Below, piece after piece: positions 9,592 through 19,133 of a DNA stretch of 64,000 nucleotides (its first letter is position 1; each line of letters begins with the position of its first letter). The position numbers and the translations under genes are program-made. The notes beneath the pieces are model-generated. The model had not been told where the DNA came from. It saw only the letters and a list, made by a program, of their open reading frames with translations, and did not search any database. Origin of the DNA: Rhizobium sp. BK313. GTDB lineage: Bacteria; Pseudomonadota; Alphaproteobacteria; Rhizobiales; Rhizobiaceae. The stretch spans positions 124,001-188,000 of the forward strand of contig NZ_JACHZQ010000002.1 in the NCBI RefSeq assembly GCF_014193655.1. The letters are read 5' to 3'.

Positions 9592-10593
9592 ATGGAACTT
9601 CTAGACCCCTTGCATCACCCTCAAGATTCCTATGTATCGACAGGCAACCTCCCGCCGTCTGACACGGTCGTGCGATTAGTAACCGAGGCTCACGAGCGCT
9701 TTGCGCAAGTGACACTTGGGCAGAATTCTCAAGTCTACCCGGCCCTCGCGAATGTACCGAGCAATCTGTTCGGGATCTGTGTCGCAAGCATTGACGGGCG
9801 TATATTCGCCGTTGGCGATGCCGAGCACGAATTCACCATCATGAGCGTTTCAAAGCCGTTTATCTTCGCGCTGGTCTGCGACATCATCGGAGCAACGGGA
9901 GCACGCGAGCGACTGGGCGTGAACGCGACGGGTTACGCGTTCAATTCGCTTGCTGGCGTCGAACGCAATACGGATGGCCGTACCAACCCCATGGTGAACG
10001 CGGGGGCCATAGCCACAACCAGTCTCGTCCCCGGGGAAAACGCGGAAGCGAAATGGCGTTTCATCCACCAGGGATTGTCCCGCTTCGCTGGCAGAGAGCT
10101 GCCGCTCAATGAGGAAGTCTACGAGTCGGCGTCGAAAACAAACTCTCGCAACCGAAGCATTTCCTGGATGTTGCAGAGCCTCGGCCGCATCTACTGCGAG
10201 CCCATAGAAGCCGTTGAACTTTATACCCGGCAATGCTCCCTGAACGTCAGCGCAAGAGACCTCGCCGTTATGGGCGCAACACTTGCTCACGGCGGCTTTA
10301 ACCCGGTTACGCGAGAGCAGGTGGTGAAGCCCGATGTTTGTCATTACGCATTGGCGGTGATGCTGACTGCCGGCCTATACGAGACCTCGGGCGACTGGCT
10401 CTATGAGATCGGACTTCCGGGAAAGAGCGGCATCGGCGGCGGAATTGTTACCGTTTCGCCCGGCAAGGGCGGGCTCGGTACTTTCGCACCGCCGTTGGAT
10501 GAGGCTGGCAACAGCGTGAAAGGGCAACTCGTCGCACAGTTTCTATCACAACGGCTGGGGCTCGACCTGCTGATGTCGTCGCCAGACGGTTAG
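9592..10593 (+). CDS. glsA: Glutaminase A
   Basis: This serine-dependent glutaminase hydrolyses L-glutamine to glutamate and ammonia in the cytoplasm. The 333-residue protein shows the beta-lactamase-like SxxK motif (Ser85-Val-Ser-Lys88), the NPMVNAGAI box, the RNRSISWMLQS segment and the C-terminal GIGGGIVTVSPG loop. All are characteristic of the glsA/YbaS/YneH family, and the length is normal. An AAGGAG ribosome site precedes the ATG by 7 bases. An MFS exporter follows after 59 bases on the same strand, so they are probably co-transcribed. Glutamate production with export or acid resistance is a possible joint role (inference). Confidence 0.93.
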   Translation: MELLDPLHHPQDSYVSTGNLPPSDTVVRLVTEAHERFAQVTLGQNSQVYPALANVPSNLFGICVASIDGRIFAVGDAEHEFTIMSVSKPFIFALVCDIIGATGARERLGVNATGYAFNSLAGVERNTDGRTNPMVNAGAIATTSLVPGENAEAKWRFIHQGLSRFAGRELPLNEEVYESASKTNSRNRSISWMLQSLGRIYCEPIEAVELYTRQCSLNVSARDLAVMGATLAHGGFNPVTREQVVKPDVCHYALAVMLTAGLYETSGDWLYEIGLPGKSGIGGGIVTVSPGKGGLGTFAPPLDEAGNSVKGQLVAQFLSQRLGLDLLMSSPDG

Positions 10594-10652
10594 CAGACCG
10601 GCTGCTCAGACTGCATTGCATCGATCCCGCGATATCAAGAGGAAGTCGGTTC

Positions 10653-12272
10653 ATGTCTGCAACTGTATCTGCGCAACAAACCCACATGGAAGAGCGCTCG
10701 TCTTGGATTCCCATGATTGCGATCGCATTCGGCCAGGCGATCATGTCGTTCAATGTAGCATCTCTGCCTGTGGCATTGGGGGGCATGGTAAACAGCTTCG
10801 GCGTTGCACCTACGGTCGTGGCCACAGGCATCGTCGCCTATTCCATGATCGTTGCAGGCTTTGTGATGCTCGGCGCAAAACTCGTGCAGCGCTTCGGCGC
10901 GCTCCGGGTATTCCGCTTGGCAGTGATCGTGTTTGGTTTGTCGCAGATTCTCATGACGTTCAGTCCAAACGCGACCGCCATGATTACCGCTCAAGCGCTC
11001 TGCGGGGCTGCTGGCGCTGTTATCGTACCTGCCCTTGTGGCACTCATCGCCGAAAACTACCACGGCAGCCAGCAGGCTACGGCGCTCGGCGCACTCGGTT
11101 CGGCGCGCGCGGGCGCAGGCGTTCTGGCATTCCTTATCGGCGGCGTCCTTGGTACTTATATCGGCTGGAGACCGGTATTTGGAATTCTTATCGCAGTCTC
11201 GGCACTCGTTTTCCTGCTCAGCTTCCGATTGAAACCCGATCACGGCCGTTCGGATGTACGCATTGACTTCGTAGGCGTGCTGCTTGCAGCGATCGCGATC
11301 ATCTTTATCAGCTTCGGCTTCAACAATTTGAACAGTTGGGGTCTTGCCGTGGCGCGGACGACAGCACCTTTCAATGTGCTAGGTGCTTCGCCAGCGCCCA
11401 TCATGATCGTTCTGGGCATCGTCCTCGGACAGGCATTTTTCCTGTGGACCCGCCGTCGCGAGGCGGCAGGGCGCACGCCACTGCTGCCGCTGGAAGTGCT
11501 GGATTCGCCCCAGGAGCGAGCCGCGGTCTATGCGATGTTCACCGTCGTCGCGCTCGAAGCGGCACTCAATTTTTCCGTTCCGCTGTACATCCAGATCGTA
11601 CAAGGACGTTCGCCGCTGGCCACCGCTGTTGCCATGCTGCCTTTCAACTTGACCGTTTTTTTCGCGGCCATGTTGATCGTGCGTTTTTATGAAAGGCTGA
11701 CACCCAAGCAGATCGGGCGCTTCGGCTTCGCGCTGTGCGCAGTAGCCCTTGTTTGGCTAGCCGTCGTCGTGCGGAATGACTGGAACTCGATCCCGGTGCT
11801 TTTCGGGTTGATACTGTTCGGCATTGGTCAGGGATCGCTCGTTACCCTGCTGTTTAATGTCCTGGTGACCGCGTCACCCAAAGAACTGGCCGGGGATGTG
11901 GGCTCGCTGCGAGGAACGACGAATAACCTCGCTGCCGCGGTTGGCACTGCCGTCGCAGGGGCTTTGCTGGTCGGGCTTCTCAGTTCAGCGGTCATGCGCC
12001 AGTTGGCAGAAAACCCCACACTTCCAATCGAGATACAGTCCGAAGTAAATCTCGACAGCATCACTTTTGTGAGCAACGACCAGCTCGCATCCGTGATCGC
12101 TAGCACGAGCGCCACTCCTGAACAAAAGGCCGAGGCACTTCGCATCAACACCGAATCCAGGCTGCTGGCGCTGAAGATCGGATTTCTGATCATGGCTGGA
12201 CTCGCTCTTTTGGCGATGCTGCCCGCGGGCAGGCTTCCAAATTATCGGCCGGGTGAAATTCCGGAAAACTGA
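10653..12272 (+). CDS. MFS transporter, DHA2-like (about 14 transmembrane segments)
   Basis: The 539-residue membrane protein has two six-helix halves plus two extra central helices, the layout of DHA2 drug/proton antiporters. An LVQRFGALRVFR loop after helix 2 corresponds to MFS motif A, and the ALGALGSARAGAGVLAFLIGG stretch in helix 5 is a motif C-like antiporter signature. A hydrophilic segment of about 70 residues near the C-terminus (roughly 440-510) sits between the last helices, as in several EmrB/QacA relatives. AGAGGAAG precedes the ATG. It probably exports a small organic molecule using the proton gradient. The substrate is unknown. It likely shares a transcript with glutaminase. 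Confidence 0.82.
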   Translation: MSATVSAQQTHMEERSSWIPMIAIAFGQAIMSFNVASLPVALGGMVNSFGVAPTVVATGIVAYSMIVAGFVMLGAKLVQRFGALRVFRLAVIVFGLSQILMTFSPNATAMITAQALCGAAGAVIVPALVALIAENYHGSQQATALGALGSARAGAGVLAFLIGGVLGTYIGWRPVFGILIAVSALVFLLSFRLKPDHGRSDVRIDFVGVLLAAIAIIFISFGFNNLNSWGLAVARTTAPFNVLGASPAPIMIVLGIVLGQAFFLWTRRREAAGRTPLLPLEVLDSPQERAAVYAMFTVVALEAALNFSVPLYIQIVQGRSPLATAVAMLPFNLTVFFAAMLIVRFYERLTPKQIGRFGFALCAVALVWLAVVVRNDWNSIPVLFGLILFGIGQGSLVTLLFNVLVTASPKELAGDVGSLRGTTNNLAAAVGTAVAGALLVGLLSSAVMRQLAENPTLPIEIQSEVNLDSITFVSNDQLASVIASTSATPEQKAEALRINTESRLLALKIGFLIMAGLALLAMLPAGRLPNYRPGEIPEN

Positions 12273-12373
12273 CGGGCCGGAAAAGCGCGACCTCATTCTG
12301 ATCGTCCTCGCTGGGAGAACGCCGTCTGCCCGCCATAGGAGTCGCACTGGGTTCCCGCCTGGGCACGCCGGAT

Positions 12374-13420
12374 TTACCCCTCTTGGGTCAGCTCCTCATT
12401 GTCCGTTCCAAATAACTCGCCTACCCATTTGCTGGACGGATGATGACGGCAAAACGTCAGCAAAGCGATTGAAATCGGTACGCCTATGAACGCACCGAAT
12501 ATGCCCCAAAGATAGCCCCATGCGAAAACAGAAAACAGGACGATGACGGGCGAGAGAGACAGTGCACTGCCTGAAACTCGTGGCTCAATGTAACTGCCTA
12601 CCGTAAACTGTATTAAATTAAGCCCGATAAAAATCGCGATTACCGACTGCCAGCTGTCAAACTGAATGAGAGCAAACAGAGTGGGAAACACGGTTGCCAC
12701 CAGGGGGCCAATAAAAGGTATGTAGTTTAGAGCAAATGCTATGACGCCCCATTCTGCAGCGAGTGGCAACCCGACAAAGAGCGCAAAAAGCCAGACGAGG
12801 AGCCCGGTTGCGATGCTCATCACGGTTCTTATGGCCATATAGCGCCGAAGCTTCTGTGCGGTTTGCCGGCTGCCATTCAGAAGCAATTCCCTTGCAAGTT
12901 GACTGTCCATTCTGGCGATCCTGCGCTCGAAATCCTCGACCTCCATAAGTCCGAGGAGCACATATACGAGCGCGATCAGCCAGAAGCTGAATGCGCTATT
13001 GATGCGGCTGGTAACGGTCTGAACCGTTCGCAAAATCGTACTCACACCGAAGTTGTCCGACCAAAGGGCAGCCACGGCGATGCCCTGGTCTTCCAACCAT
13101 AAACGGATTTCTTCGTATCTCTGTTGAAAGCGCGAAGCGTCTGCGATGAACCACCGACCAACCTGCCCGAAAGACCAGGCCACGATCCATGCGAACGCCA
13201 GGAAGGCCAGCACGACGACCAACAAGCTAATCAGGAGGGCGACGTATCGCGGAAGAATGGTCTGCATGCTCCGCTGGATAGGCCACAACAGCGCAATCAC
13301 CAGCAGCGCAAATACCATCGGAGCAAGGACTGTGCCCGCCATGGAGAACATGGCAAGGACGAGTAGCACTGCAATCAGAACCTGGGCCGCATGGACTGTC
13401 TTATACGTCCCGATCCGCAT
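12374..13420 (-). CDS. AI-2E/PerM family membrane protein
   Basis: The 348-residue protein has the AI-2E family topology: a hydrophobic N-terminal pair of helices, a soluble middle region rich in WFIADASRFQQRYEE-type helices, then a C-terminal helical block with the family motif NYIPFIGPLVA and the GIFGAFIGVPISIAL ending. The ATG at 13420 is preferred because GAGGAAAA stands just upstream. The frame stays open for 28 more codons without a ribosome site. Members transport small molecules or act as Na+/H+ antiporters. A true autoinducer-2 role cannot be read from the sequence. It is convergent with the MFS gene. Confidence 0.85.
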   Translation of the reverse strand: MRIGTYKTVHAAQVLIAVLLVLAMFSMAGTVLAPMVFALLVIALLWPIQRSMQTILPRYVALLISLLVVVLAFLAFAWIVAWSFGQVGRWFIADASRFQQRYEEIRLWLEDQGIAVAALWSDNFGVSTILRTVQTVTSRINSAFSFWLIALVYVLLGLMEVEDFERRIARMDSQLARELLLNGSRQTAQKLRRYMAIRTVMSIATGLLVWLFALFVGLPLAAEWGVIAFALNYIPFIGPLVATVFPTLFALIQFDSWQSVIAIFIGLNLIQFTVGSYIEPRVSGSALSLSPVIVLFSVFAWGYLWGIFGAFIGVPISIALLTFCRHHPSSKWVGELFGTDNEELTQEG

Positions 13421-13516
13421 TCGTTTTCCTCGACTGAAGTTCCGCGTTAGACAATGGGAGGACTTGATCACGTGGATCCGAATTCGATTCTCCCAGCCAT
13501 ACATTCCGACGACTGC

Positions 13517-14959
13517 TCACAGGGTATTCTTAAAAAACCGGCCATCCTTGATGATAACGCTTAGGTTCCGATGGGGATCTTCAATCATCCGAAAATCGTC
13601 GAGCGGATTGCCGTCCCAAACCAGGATGTCAGCGAGCGCCCCTTTCTCGATGACGCCCAGTTTGCCTGCATACGGCGTACGCAAATTGGAGAGCGCCAGA
13701 AGATCCGCGTTGCCTGACGTCGCCATGCGCAACGCCTCGGCGTTCGTGTACCAGTTGGCCAGATGGGTCAGCATGGTGTTCTGGCGGGGCGTCAACTCCG
13801 GAGAGAATAACACATCAGAGCCCCAAGCCGTCTTGATGCCGTATTTTCGCACAAACTCGTAGACCTTCGGCGTCCCCGCAAAAAGCTGTTTGATACGCTC
13901 CGCACCTGGGCCGGTTTGCGAAGCCGCATCTTCCATTGTCAGGAAGGGCTGAGTGCTCAGCCAGACATTCTTGTCCACAAACATCCTGGCAGTATCTTCG
14001 TCCATCAGATGCGCATGCTCGACGCACGCCACCCCTCCGGCAATGGCTCGTTGAACGGTATTGGGTGCGTAGGCGTGAACGGTTACGTATGTGTTCCAGT
14101 CCCGCGCCACATCCACGGCCGCGCGAATTTCATCCTGGCTGAAGGTGGTCATGTCGAGAGGGCTACGAGGAGACGAGACGCCTCCGCCTCCAACGAGCTT
14201 GATCTGAGAGGCCCCCTGCAGAAGCTGCTCGCGCACTCGGCGTTTTAATTCTCCGACATCATCGACTATGGCAGCGCTTCCCATCATCTCGCTGAGGCTA
14301 AGCTGACCATCTCTTGCGGGAATTTCGAATGGCATTCGCAGGTCGCCGTGACCGCCAGACGTTGTAATCATCGCGCCCGCTGGAAAAATGCGCGGGCCGG
14401 GGATGATGCCGGTGTCGATTGCCTGCTTGAAGGTAAACACAGGACCGCCCAAATCGCGGATGGTCGTGAAGCCTCTCATCAAGGTACGCTCCGCCTCAGC
14501 CGTGGACGCAGCAAAGATGATGCCGGGGTCTCCCATCATGAGAATTTGCAAGGGCACCGCGGCATATATCGTGTGCCAATGCGCATCGATCATGCCTGGC
14601 ATAAGCACACGATCGCCGCAATCGATTACCGTTGCATCCGAAGGCGGCGTGTTGTTTGCCGTATCTATGGAGACGATCTTATTGCCGTCAATCAGTACCT
14701 GAACCCTTGTCTGCAAAGCATCCGACTTGCCGTCGAACAGCCGGACCTGCTTGAGCAAGATCTTGGAAGTCGGCCCTGGTGGCTGCGCGTTACCTGTTCC
14801 GGGCAGCATCCCGACAACCGCAGCCGATCCTATCCCTGCGAGAAAGTTTCGTCGCGAATATTCATTGAGATGGAAAAATCGTTGCTGGAGAAGGGGATTT
14901 ACGCAGCCGCAGCTTGTATCGTGAACAAAGTGCCGATACTTCTTGCCCAATCGAAACAT
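13517..14959 (-). CDS. Tat-exported metal-dependent amidohydrolase
   Basis: The amidohydrolase superfamily HxH metal motif is present (DAHWHT, His127 and His129), followed by the HAYAP histidine near 283, an HAHLMDE loop and the AWGSDVLF aspartate, matching imidazolonepropionase/prolidase-like enzymes that hydrolyse cyclic amides or dipeptides. A twin-arginine signal (SRRNFLAGIG at 35-44, then a hydrophobic stretch and a likely cleavage after NAQ near 59) indicates folded export to the periplasm. The start is fixed by GGAGGA upstream of the ATG, which leaves an unusually long 35-residue leader before the twin arginines. No operon partners; the membrane protein gene downstream is 96 bases away. 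Confidence 0.83.
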   Translation of the reverse strand: MFRLGKKYRHFVHDTSCGCVNPLLQQRFFHLNEYSRRNFLAGIGSAAVVGMLPGTGNAQPPGPTSKILLKQVRLFDGKSDALQTRVQVLIDGNKIVSIDTANNTPPSDATVIDCGDRVLMPGMIDAHWHTIYAAVPLQILMMGDPGIIFAASTAEAERTLMRGFTTIRDLGGPVFTFKQAIDTGIIPGPRIFPAGAMITTSGGHGDLRMPFEIPARDGQLSLSEMMGSAAIVDDVGELKRRVREQLLQGASQIKLVGGGGVSSPRSPLDMTTFSQDEIRAAVDVARDWNTYVTVHAYAPNTVQRAIAGGVACVEHAHLMDEDTARMFVDKNVWLSTQPFLTMEDAASQTGPGAERIKQLFAGTPKVYEFVRKYGIKTAWGSDVLFSPELTPRQNTMLTHLANWYTNAEALRMATSGNADLLALSNLRTPYAGKLGVIEKGALADILVWDGNPLDDFRMIEDPHRNLSVIIKDGRFFKNTL

Positions 14960-15185
14960 GGCATTCCTCCGAACGCACGCCGCTGGAATACAACCGAAAA
15001 CCTAGCACTGTGTCTGTTGGGAATCTACTACTTCCCGTCGATAAATCGGCAGCCATTATTTTAGCGAGTTCAGGCGATCGAAGCGCGAGGGCTTCTGCCG
15101 ACAACCATCGGAATTGCAAAGTAGAAGCGCAACGCGCGGCGAGGCGCGTCTGCAACGATCTTCACATTAAAAGTCGCCCGTACTG

Positions 15186-15743
15186 CTAGCTCGCAGCAGC
15201 GGGACTCTGGGACCCGGTTGGCGTCGCCGTCGCTCCGTCCGCAGAGAGAGCCTCACGCAGTCGCTTTTCTTGGTCTGGCGACAGTGACGTCCGCAAAATT
15301 CGTGCGCGTTCGCCCTTGAATTCCTCAAGGATCTTCTCCGGCTGAACCTTTCGGATCAGCAAGAACAAAGCTGAGGTGTTGACCGGAATTGTGTCCGCCA
15401 ACTTCTTAATCAAATCGTCGTCAATCCCATAGTCGGTCATCGAGCCAGCGAGAGCGCCGGAACCGGCTCCGAACGCTCCTCCAACAACCATGCCCGCCAA
15501 GGGGTTGAGGAAAAGAAGGCCGACCAGAGAACCCCAAAGCGCCCCAGACAGGCCGCCTCTGGCCGCACCCATCGAGGTAAGGTTCACACTCTGCTTGAGG
15601 CGGACCTTTCCTGTACTGTCGCGAATAGCAACGACTGCATCCTCCAGGTCTATGAGATACTCTTTCTCAAGCGTCGACAATCGGTTGAGGATGGAATCAG
15701 CTTTATCAGTTTCATCGAAACCGAGCACAATGAGTTCAGACAT
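15186..15743 (-). CDS. DUF1269 domain membrane-associated protein
   Basis: This 185-residue protein starts MSELIVLGFD and has an N-terminal ferredoxin-like half (Asp/Glu-rich, with YLIDLEDAVVAIRD). A glycine/alanine-rich hairpin of two membrane-crossing segments (LWGSLVGLLFLNPLAGMV, then GAFGAGSGALAGSM) follows, and then DYGIDDDLIKKLADT and an Ala/Pro/Ser-rich tail. This is the DUF1269 architecture, often found among stress-induced genes. The function is unknown. The start at 15743 has GGAGGAG directly upstream. The reading frame also opens with a GTG four codons earlier, inside that ribosome site. Confidence 0.85.
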   Translation of the reverse strand: MSELIVLGFDETDKADSILNRLSTLEKEYLIDLEDAVVAIRDSTGKVRLKQSVNLTSMGAARGGLSGALWGSLVGLLFLNPLAGMVVGGAFGAGSGALAGSMTDYGIDDDLIKKLADTIPVNTSALFLLIRKVQPEKILEEFKGERARILRTSLSPDQEKRLREALSADGATATPTGSQSPAAAS

Positions 15744-16085
15744 GATCTCCTCCACGTTAGACCCAACCTGAGATAGAGCTTCTGAAGGTTTCGTCTAGAT
15801 CAAGGGATACAAACGCAGTATTGAGCGCGTCATGCGCCTTTAACAGAGGATGTTCGACGCCATAATGGTTCGCAAAGCTTGTTGCTCGAAGTCCTCGCCA
15901 AATCCTCAGCCAGCATTCCCGCGGCGAATACGAGCTTGACGGCATTGTCAAACCGCTGGGCTGGCTAAATACTCGCGATTCTGGTCGCGAGCGGTTCAGC
16001 TTTTCAGGAGTCGCAGAACCGCTCTATCTCTTTGTTTTTTCGTAATTCCGACGGAAAGCCGCTTCGCACTTTTCCTGGACTTGTT
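15744..16085. other. 342-base intergenic region with a stem-loop
   Basis: No gene is supported. A perfect 7-bp hairpin lies at 15972-15991 (CTCGCGA, loop TTCTGG, TCGCGAG), 95 bases past the end of the TRAP large-permease gene. It may end or protect that transcript. A real U-tract is missing on the minus strand, so it is weak as a terminator. The remaining bases upstream of the DUF1269 gene should hold its promoter, but no box is clear. Confidence 0.4.
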
Positions 16086-17366
16086 CTATCGGAACAGATC
16101 CTGGACGAACATGGAGGTTTCCGGGATGAGAGTGACGATCATGAGCGTGGTCCAAAGAGCAACCATGAACGGCCAAATGGACCGGATCACCTTGCTGACA
16201 GGCACCTCGCCGATAGCGCAGCCGAGATAGAACGCGGCACCGACCGGTGGGGTGTTAAGGCCGATGGTCGAATTCAAAAGCACGATGATGCCGAACTGGA
16301 CCGGATCCATGCCGTAATGCGTGACGATAGGCAGGAAGATCGGCGTGCACACCAGGATATGTGCGGCCATGTCGAGAAATATGCCGAAGATGAACAGCGC
16401 TATGTTGACCAGGATGAAGATCACCCATGGTTGCGTGCTGACATGGCTGAGCGCCTCGCCGACCATGTCGGCGACCCCATAAATGCTCATGAGATAACCG
16501 AACATCGTCGAAATGCCGATCAACAGCAGCACCACGCCCGTGGTCTTGGTCGCCTTTGCCACCGCCTTCAGAAAGTTTTCGAAGGATAGGCTGCGATAGA
16601 CGAAAATCGTCAGCAGTAACGCGTAGAGGACGGCAACGGCGCCAGCTTCTGCCGCGGTGAAGACGCCGGACAAAATACCGCCGACGATGATGACGATGAT
16701 GAAAAGGCCGGGAACTGCCGCCGCGAGGCTGCGCCAGACTTCGGTCCAACCAGGAAACTCGCCACGGCTGTAGCCGCGCGACCGCGCGACGAAATAGGCG
16801 GTGAGCACATTGGCAACCGTCAGGATCAGCGCCGGGATGGCGCCTGCCATGATCAAGGCATTCATCGACACGAGGCCGCCGGCGGCAAGCGAATAGATGA
16901 TCATATTGTGGCTGGTCGGCATCAGCGCGCCGACGAGCGAGGAATAGGTGGTGACGTTGACCGCATAGTCCGCATCGATCCCTTCCCTTTTCATCAGGGG
17001 GATCAATGCCGAGCCCATCGCAGAAACGTCTGCGACCGGCGAACCGGAAACGCCACCGAACATCGTGCAGGCGACGACGTTGGTCATGCCGAGGCCGCCG
17101 CGTACATGGCCGACCATTGCCTTGGAGCTGCGGATGATCCGGTCGGCGATGCCGCCATACATCATCAACTCGCCGGTGAAGATGAAAAACGGAATGGTGA
17201 GGAAGGAGAAGGTGCCCATGCCCGACGCCATGCGCTGAAAGACGACGGCCAGCGGCAGCCCTTCGTAGAGCACCGTAGCGATCGACGAAAGGCCAATGGC
17301 GAAGATGACCGGCATGCCGAGCACCAGTCCGCCCACGAAGGTTGCGCAGAGAATGATCAATGCCAT
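16086..17366 (-). CDS. dctM: TRAP transporter large permease, DctM type
   Basis: This 426-residue integral membrane protein starts MALIILCATFVGG. Its reading is rich in hydrophobic helices with the DctM motifs FFIFTGELM, GGVSGSPVADVSAMGS, GALMPTSHNMIIYS and LNTPPVGAAFYLG. It is the 12-helix subunit that couples sodium or proton flow to uptake of the substrate delivered by DctP. The start at 17366 overlaps the end of dctQ by 10 bases, as usual in TRAP operons. The same frame stays open far upstream but there reads arginine-rich nonsense antisense to nothing useful. The likely substrate is a sugar acid, judged from the adjacent kdgD-type genes. Confidence 0.93.
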   Translation of the reverse strand: MALIILCATFVGGLVLGMPVIFAIGLSSIATVLYEGLPLAVVFQRMASGMGTFSFLTIPFFIFTGELMMYGGIADRIIRSSKAMVGHVRGGLGMTNVVACTMFGGVSGSPVADVSAMGSALIPLMKREGIDADYAVNVTTYSSLVGALMPTSHNMIIYSLAAGGLVSMNALIMAGAIPALILTVANVLTAYFVARSRGYSRGEFPGWTEVWRSLAAAVPGLFIIVIIVGGILSGVFTAAEAGAVAVLYALLLTIFVYRSLSFENFLKAVAKATKTTGVVLLLIGISTMFGYLMSIYGVADMVGEALSHVSTQPWVIFILVNIALFIFGIFLDMAAHILVCTPIFLPIVTHYGMDPVQFGIIVLLNSTIGLNTPPVGAAFYLGCAIGEVPVSKVIRSIWPFMVALWTTLMIVTLIPETSMFVQDLFR

Positions 17367-17935
17367 GAGGGGATAACCTTGATTTTCAGAACGGCTGCGA
17401 CGATCCGCTCGACGGCGAACAGGGCGATGAGCACGCCGCCGGCTGCCAGCGGCACATAGCTCCAGGCCTGCGAAATCGGCAGGCCGGGGTTGATGTAAGG
17501 TGCCATCTCGATGCTGAGTTCTGCGCCGCTCCAGGCCATCGACACGCCGAAGACGATCATGCCGAGATAAACGATGATCTCGGCCGCCAGACGAAACCCT
17601 TCGGGCGCGAAGTTCAAGAGCGAGTCCATGCCGATGTGGCGCCCGTCGCGAACACCGACCGCGGCCGCCAGACAGGTGACATAAAGAATGACTACAAGCG
17701 CGAATATCTCGGTCCAGGCCGGGGAGTCGTTGAGCACGTAGCGCCCGAAAATCTGATAGAGGACGGCCGCAACGATCAGAATTGTCCCGACGACCGCAAT
17801 CATGAGGCAGATGCGCGAGAGCCACGCGTGGAAGGCAAAATAGGCGCCGAGCATGCCCGTGGTGTTGGCGGTGGTACGGACCGCTTGCGAACGCGCGGCG
17901 GGATCTGCCGGCAGTGCATGCAAATGCGCGGCCAT
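17357..17935 (-). CDS. dctQ: TRAP transporter small permease, DctQ type
   Basis: The 192-residue protein has four transmembrane helices (about residues 38-60, 72-95, 110-135 and 150-180) and the DctQ core motif, NDSPAWTEIFALVVILYV, with the Trp-Thr-Glu landmark. It stabilises the DctM subunit in TRAP complexes. The start MAAHLHALP at 17935 has GAGGAG eight bases upstream. A start eight codons earlier is possible but lacks a ribosome site. It lies 129 bases after dctP, a gap that holds a strong hairpin, and overlaps dctM by 10 bases. Confidence 0.9.
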   Translation of the reverse strand: MAAHLHALPADPAARSQAVRTTANTTGMLGAYFAFHAWLSRICLMIAVVGTILIVAAVLYQIFGRYVLNDSPAWTEIFALVVILYVTCLAAAVGVRDGRHIGMDSLLNFAPEGFRLAAEIIVYLGMIVFGVSMAWSGAELSIEMAPYINPGLPISQAWSYVPLAAGGVLIALFAVERIVAAVLKIKVIPSWH

Positions 17936-18031
17936 TGCTTGTCTCCTCGGGTTGATCATTTGATGCTGATGTATCGATCGCCATTGTTTCGGCGTCCCAT
18001 CGGCGTCGGACCAGGGCGATCGCAGGCAATG

Positions 18032-18054
18032 CGGGGGCGCATCAAACGCCCCCG
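18032..18054 (-). other. Stem-loop between dctP and dctQ
   Basis: A perfect 8-bp GC-rich stem (CGGGGGCG / CGCCCCCG) closes a 7-base loop just after the dctP stop. No U-run follows on the minus strand. It is therefore more likely to protect the dctP message or reduce expression of dctQM than to be a full terminator. That would raise binding protein over permease, a usual need in periplasmic uptake systems. Confidence 0.6.
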
Positions 18055-18064
18055 GCAGAATTCG

Positions 18065-19042
18065 TTACTTCGTTGCCTTGATACGGGTGATCATGTCCTT
18101 GAGCGCCGGATCGGTGACGAACTGGTCATAGATCGGCTGCATGGCGGCTTCGAACGGGGCCTTGTCCAGCGGGATGACCTCGACGCCGGCCTGCTTTACC
18201 TTCTCCTCCGACGTCGTTTCCATCGCGTCCCAGAGCTGACGCATATAGACGACGGACTGTTTGGCGAGCTTGCGCACCAGCACCTGCTCTTCCGGGGTGA
18301 AGTTGTCATAGACGCGCTTCGACATCAGCAGGACATCGGGAGCCATCGAGTGTTCGCTCAGCGAATAGTACTTGGCGAGCTCATAGTGATGGAAATTATA
18401 GTAGCTCGGCCAATTGTTCTCCGCACCATCGATCAGCCCCGTCTTCAGCCCGGTGAAAACCTCGCCCGTCGGCATCGGCGTGGCGTTGGCGCCTAGCGCC
18501 TTCATCATCGCCACCCAGATGTCGGACTGTTGTACGCGGATTTTCAGACCCTTGAGGTCCTCCATCTTCCGCACCGGCTTGGTCGTATAGAAGGATCGCG
18601 AGCCCGAATCGTAGAAGGCAAGGCCGACGAGACCATGGGCGTCGCAATCCGCCAGGATCTGATCGCCGATCGGTCCGTCGAGAACCGTGCGCATCTGCGC
18701 CTTGTCATGGAAGAGGAACGGCAGGACCGGCACCATCATCGCCGGGCAGATGGTGTTCAGCGTTCCGGAGTTGACGCGGATGAAGTCGAGAGCCCCAAGC
18801 TTGACCTGCTCGATGGTGTCCTTTTCGCTGCCGAGCTGCGAATTCGGAAAAACCTTGATCGTATATTTGCCATCGGTCGCCTTGCTGAGCTCGTCGCTCA
18901 TGTACTGCACGGCTTTGACGGTCGGGTAATCCGGCGGCTGGACATCGGCCGAACGAAACTGACGGGCCTGGCCCGTCGTGAACGTGCCGAGCGCAAGAAG
19001 GCCTGCGAATGCGGTCGTAATGATTCTGGTGCTGCGCTTCAT
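18065..19042 (-). CDS. dctP: TRAP transporter substrate-binding protein, DctP type
   Basis: The 325-residue periplasmic protein has a signal peptide (MKRSTRIITTAFAGLLALG, likely cut near residue 26) and DctP fold landmarks: FPNSQLGSEKDTIEQVKLGALDF, the substrate-gripping arginine in LKIRVQQS (about Arg168) and GEVFTGLKTGLIDGAENNWPS. The conserved Arg binds the carboxylate of the ligand. Together with the upstream uronate-pathway enzymes it most likely binds a hexuronate or aldarate (inference from context). GAGGGAAA precedes the ATG. It heads the dctPQM set and lies 264 bases after the amidohydrolase gene. Confidence 0.93.
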   Translation of the reverse strand: MKRSTRIITTAFAGLLALGTFTTGQARQFRSADVQPPDYPTVKAVQYMSDELSKATDGKYTIKVFPNSQLGSEKDTIEQVKLGALDFIRVNSGTLNTICPAMMVPVLPFLFHDKAQMRTVLDGPIGDQILADCDAHGLVGLAFYDSGSRSFYTTKPVRKMEDLKGLKIRVQQSDIWVAMMKALGANATPMPTGEVFTGLKTGLIDGAENNWPSYYNFHHYELAKYYSLSEHSMAPDVLLMSKRVYDNFTPEEQVLVRKLAKQSVVYMRQLWDAMETTSEEKVKQAGVEVIPLDKAPFEAAMQPIYDQFVTDPALKDMITRIKATK

Positions 19043-19133
19043 TGTTTCCCTCTTTTCTAATCACAAAACAAAAATGGCCGCCCACTTCCGTGCCTGGAGA
19101 TCCCAGGTCACGGCTCGGGGCTGAAAACGGTGG

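Noticed and set aside
16086..18029. A 647-codon frame across dctM and dctQ
   Set aside because: The first 220 codons are an out-of-frame reading of dctQ. The real dctM starts at 17366.
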